Shown: positions 4,911 through 5,058 of the stretch, in pieces
Layout: each line of letters starts with the position of its first letter
How positions within the stretch are numbered: the first letter of the stretch is position 1
Source: Clostridiales bacterium
Lineage (GTDB): Bacteria > Bacillota > Clostridia > Oscillospirales > Acutalibacteraceae
Length of the DNA: 5,058 nt
NCBI GenBank assembly: GCA_019417145.1
Contig: DXVY01000149.1
Location: 1-5,058, forward strand
Direction: 5' to 3'
Translations under genes and position numbers: made by a program
Notes under the pieces: generated by a model
What the model was told of the DNA's origin: nothing
Databases searched by the model: none
Seen by the model: only the letters and a program-made list of their open reading frames with translations

Positions 4911-5058
4911 ATGAGCTGCGTGGACACCATTGTATGGCGTTTCTTAATGGAAAAGGGAATCAAAACCCTGCCGGTGGATCCAAAGAGGCTGGCGGAGGAC
5001 CTGGGGTATGAGGTCTACAGCTATCAGGAGGGCAGGGCGATTCTGGAGGCCTTGGGGC
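4911..5058 (+). CDS. N-terminus of a probable ImmA/IrrE-family metallopeptidase (partial)
   Basis: The frame is open from ATG 4911 to the window edge, giving 49 residues. The segment WRFLMEKGIKTLPVDPKRLA followed by EDLGYEVYSYQEG matches what I remember of the start of ImmA/IrrE (DUF955) proteins. These have a short helix, 'GI..LPVD...LAE.LG..V.SY', and a zinc-binding HExxH site roughly 50-80 residues further on, which here lies outside the window. The ribosome site AGGGGGAG (4902-4909) is very close to the ATG; GTG at 4920 is an alternative start with about 10-base spacing. These peptidases typically cleave a neighbouring XRE repressor, and an XRE gene ends 86 bases upstream. A terminator lies between, so this gene may depend on readthrough or on its own weak promoter. 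The family call rests on a short segment, so moderate confidence. Confidence 0.6.
   Translation, partial: MSCVDTIVWRFLMEKGIKTLPVDPKRLAEDLGYEVYSYQEGRAILEALG

Noticed and set aside
1..5058. CRISPR array, tRNA, rRNA or insertion sequence
   Set aside because: No regularly spaced long repeats, tRNA-like arms, rRNA motifs or transposase fragments were seen on either strand.

Overview
The window looks like chromosome from a fairly GC-rich Gram-positive anaerobe, most likely a gut clostridium of the Oscillospiraceae/Ruminococcaceae type. This rests on the AGGAGG-type ribosome sites, sigma-A promoters with TATACT -10 boxes, compact GC-rich intrinsic terminators, and a secreted protein made of beta-trefoil repeats. 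The taxonomic call is inference; no marker gene is present.

Layout. 1-240 is gene-free: a degenerate 11-bp tandem repeat at the left edge and a terminator-like hairpin (89-120). 241-420 encodes a 59-residue protein followed by a terminator (511-545). At 735-762 is a promoter with a palindrome over its -35 box. It drives one large gene (about 809-3361) for a secreted protein built almost entirely of six beta-trefoil (ricin-type) domains. That gene has no well-placed start codon: where an ATG should follow the ribosome site there is AAG, one base away from ATG. A terminator at 3386-3417 separates it from a convergent 56-residue Cys-rich gene on the minus strand (3433-3603).

3604-4191 holds no convincing protein gene but is dense in signals: a minus-strand hairpin plus T-run (3665-3706), an inverted repeat (3746-3786), a consensus TTGACA-17-TATACT promoter (3806-3834), and immediately after it a roughly 56-nt unit ending in a strong hairpin and U-tract. 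This has the architecture of a short autonomous small RNA and is the most interesting item. A second palindrome (4116-4138) lies directly against the promoter of the next gene.

4192-4824 encodes an XRE-family helix-turn-helix regulator with its own promoter. After a terminator, the start of a further gene (4911 to the window end) resembles the N-terminus of ImmA/IrrE-type metallopeptidases, which commonly accompany XRE repressors in mobile elements and stress switches. The inverted repeat before the small-RNA promoter and the palindrome before the XRE promoter share the half-site TGAC(A/G)ATT. The working hypothesis is therefore a small circuit: XRE regulator, possible protease partner, autoregulation, and control of the adjacent small RNA.
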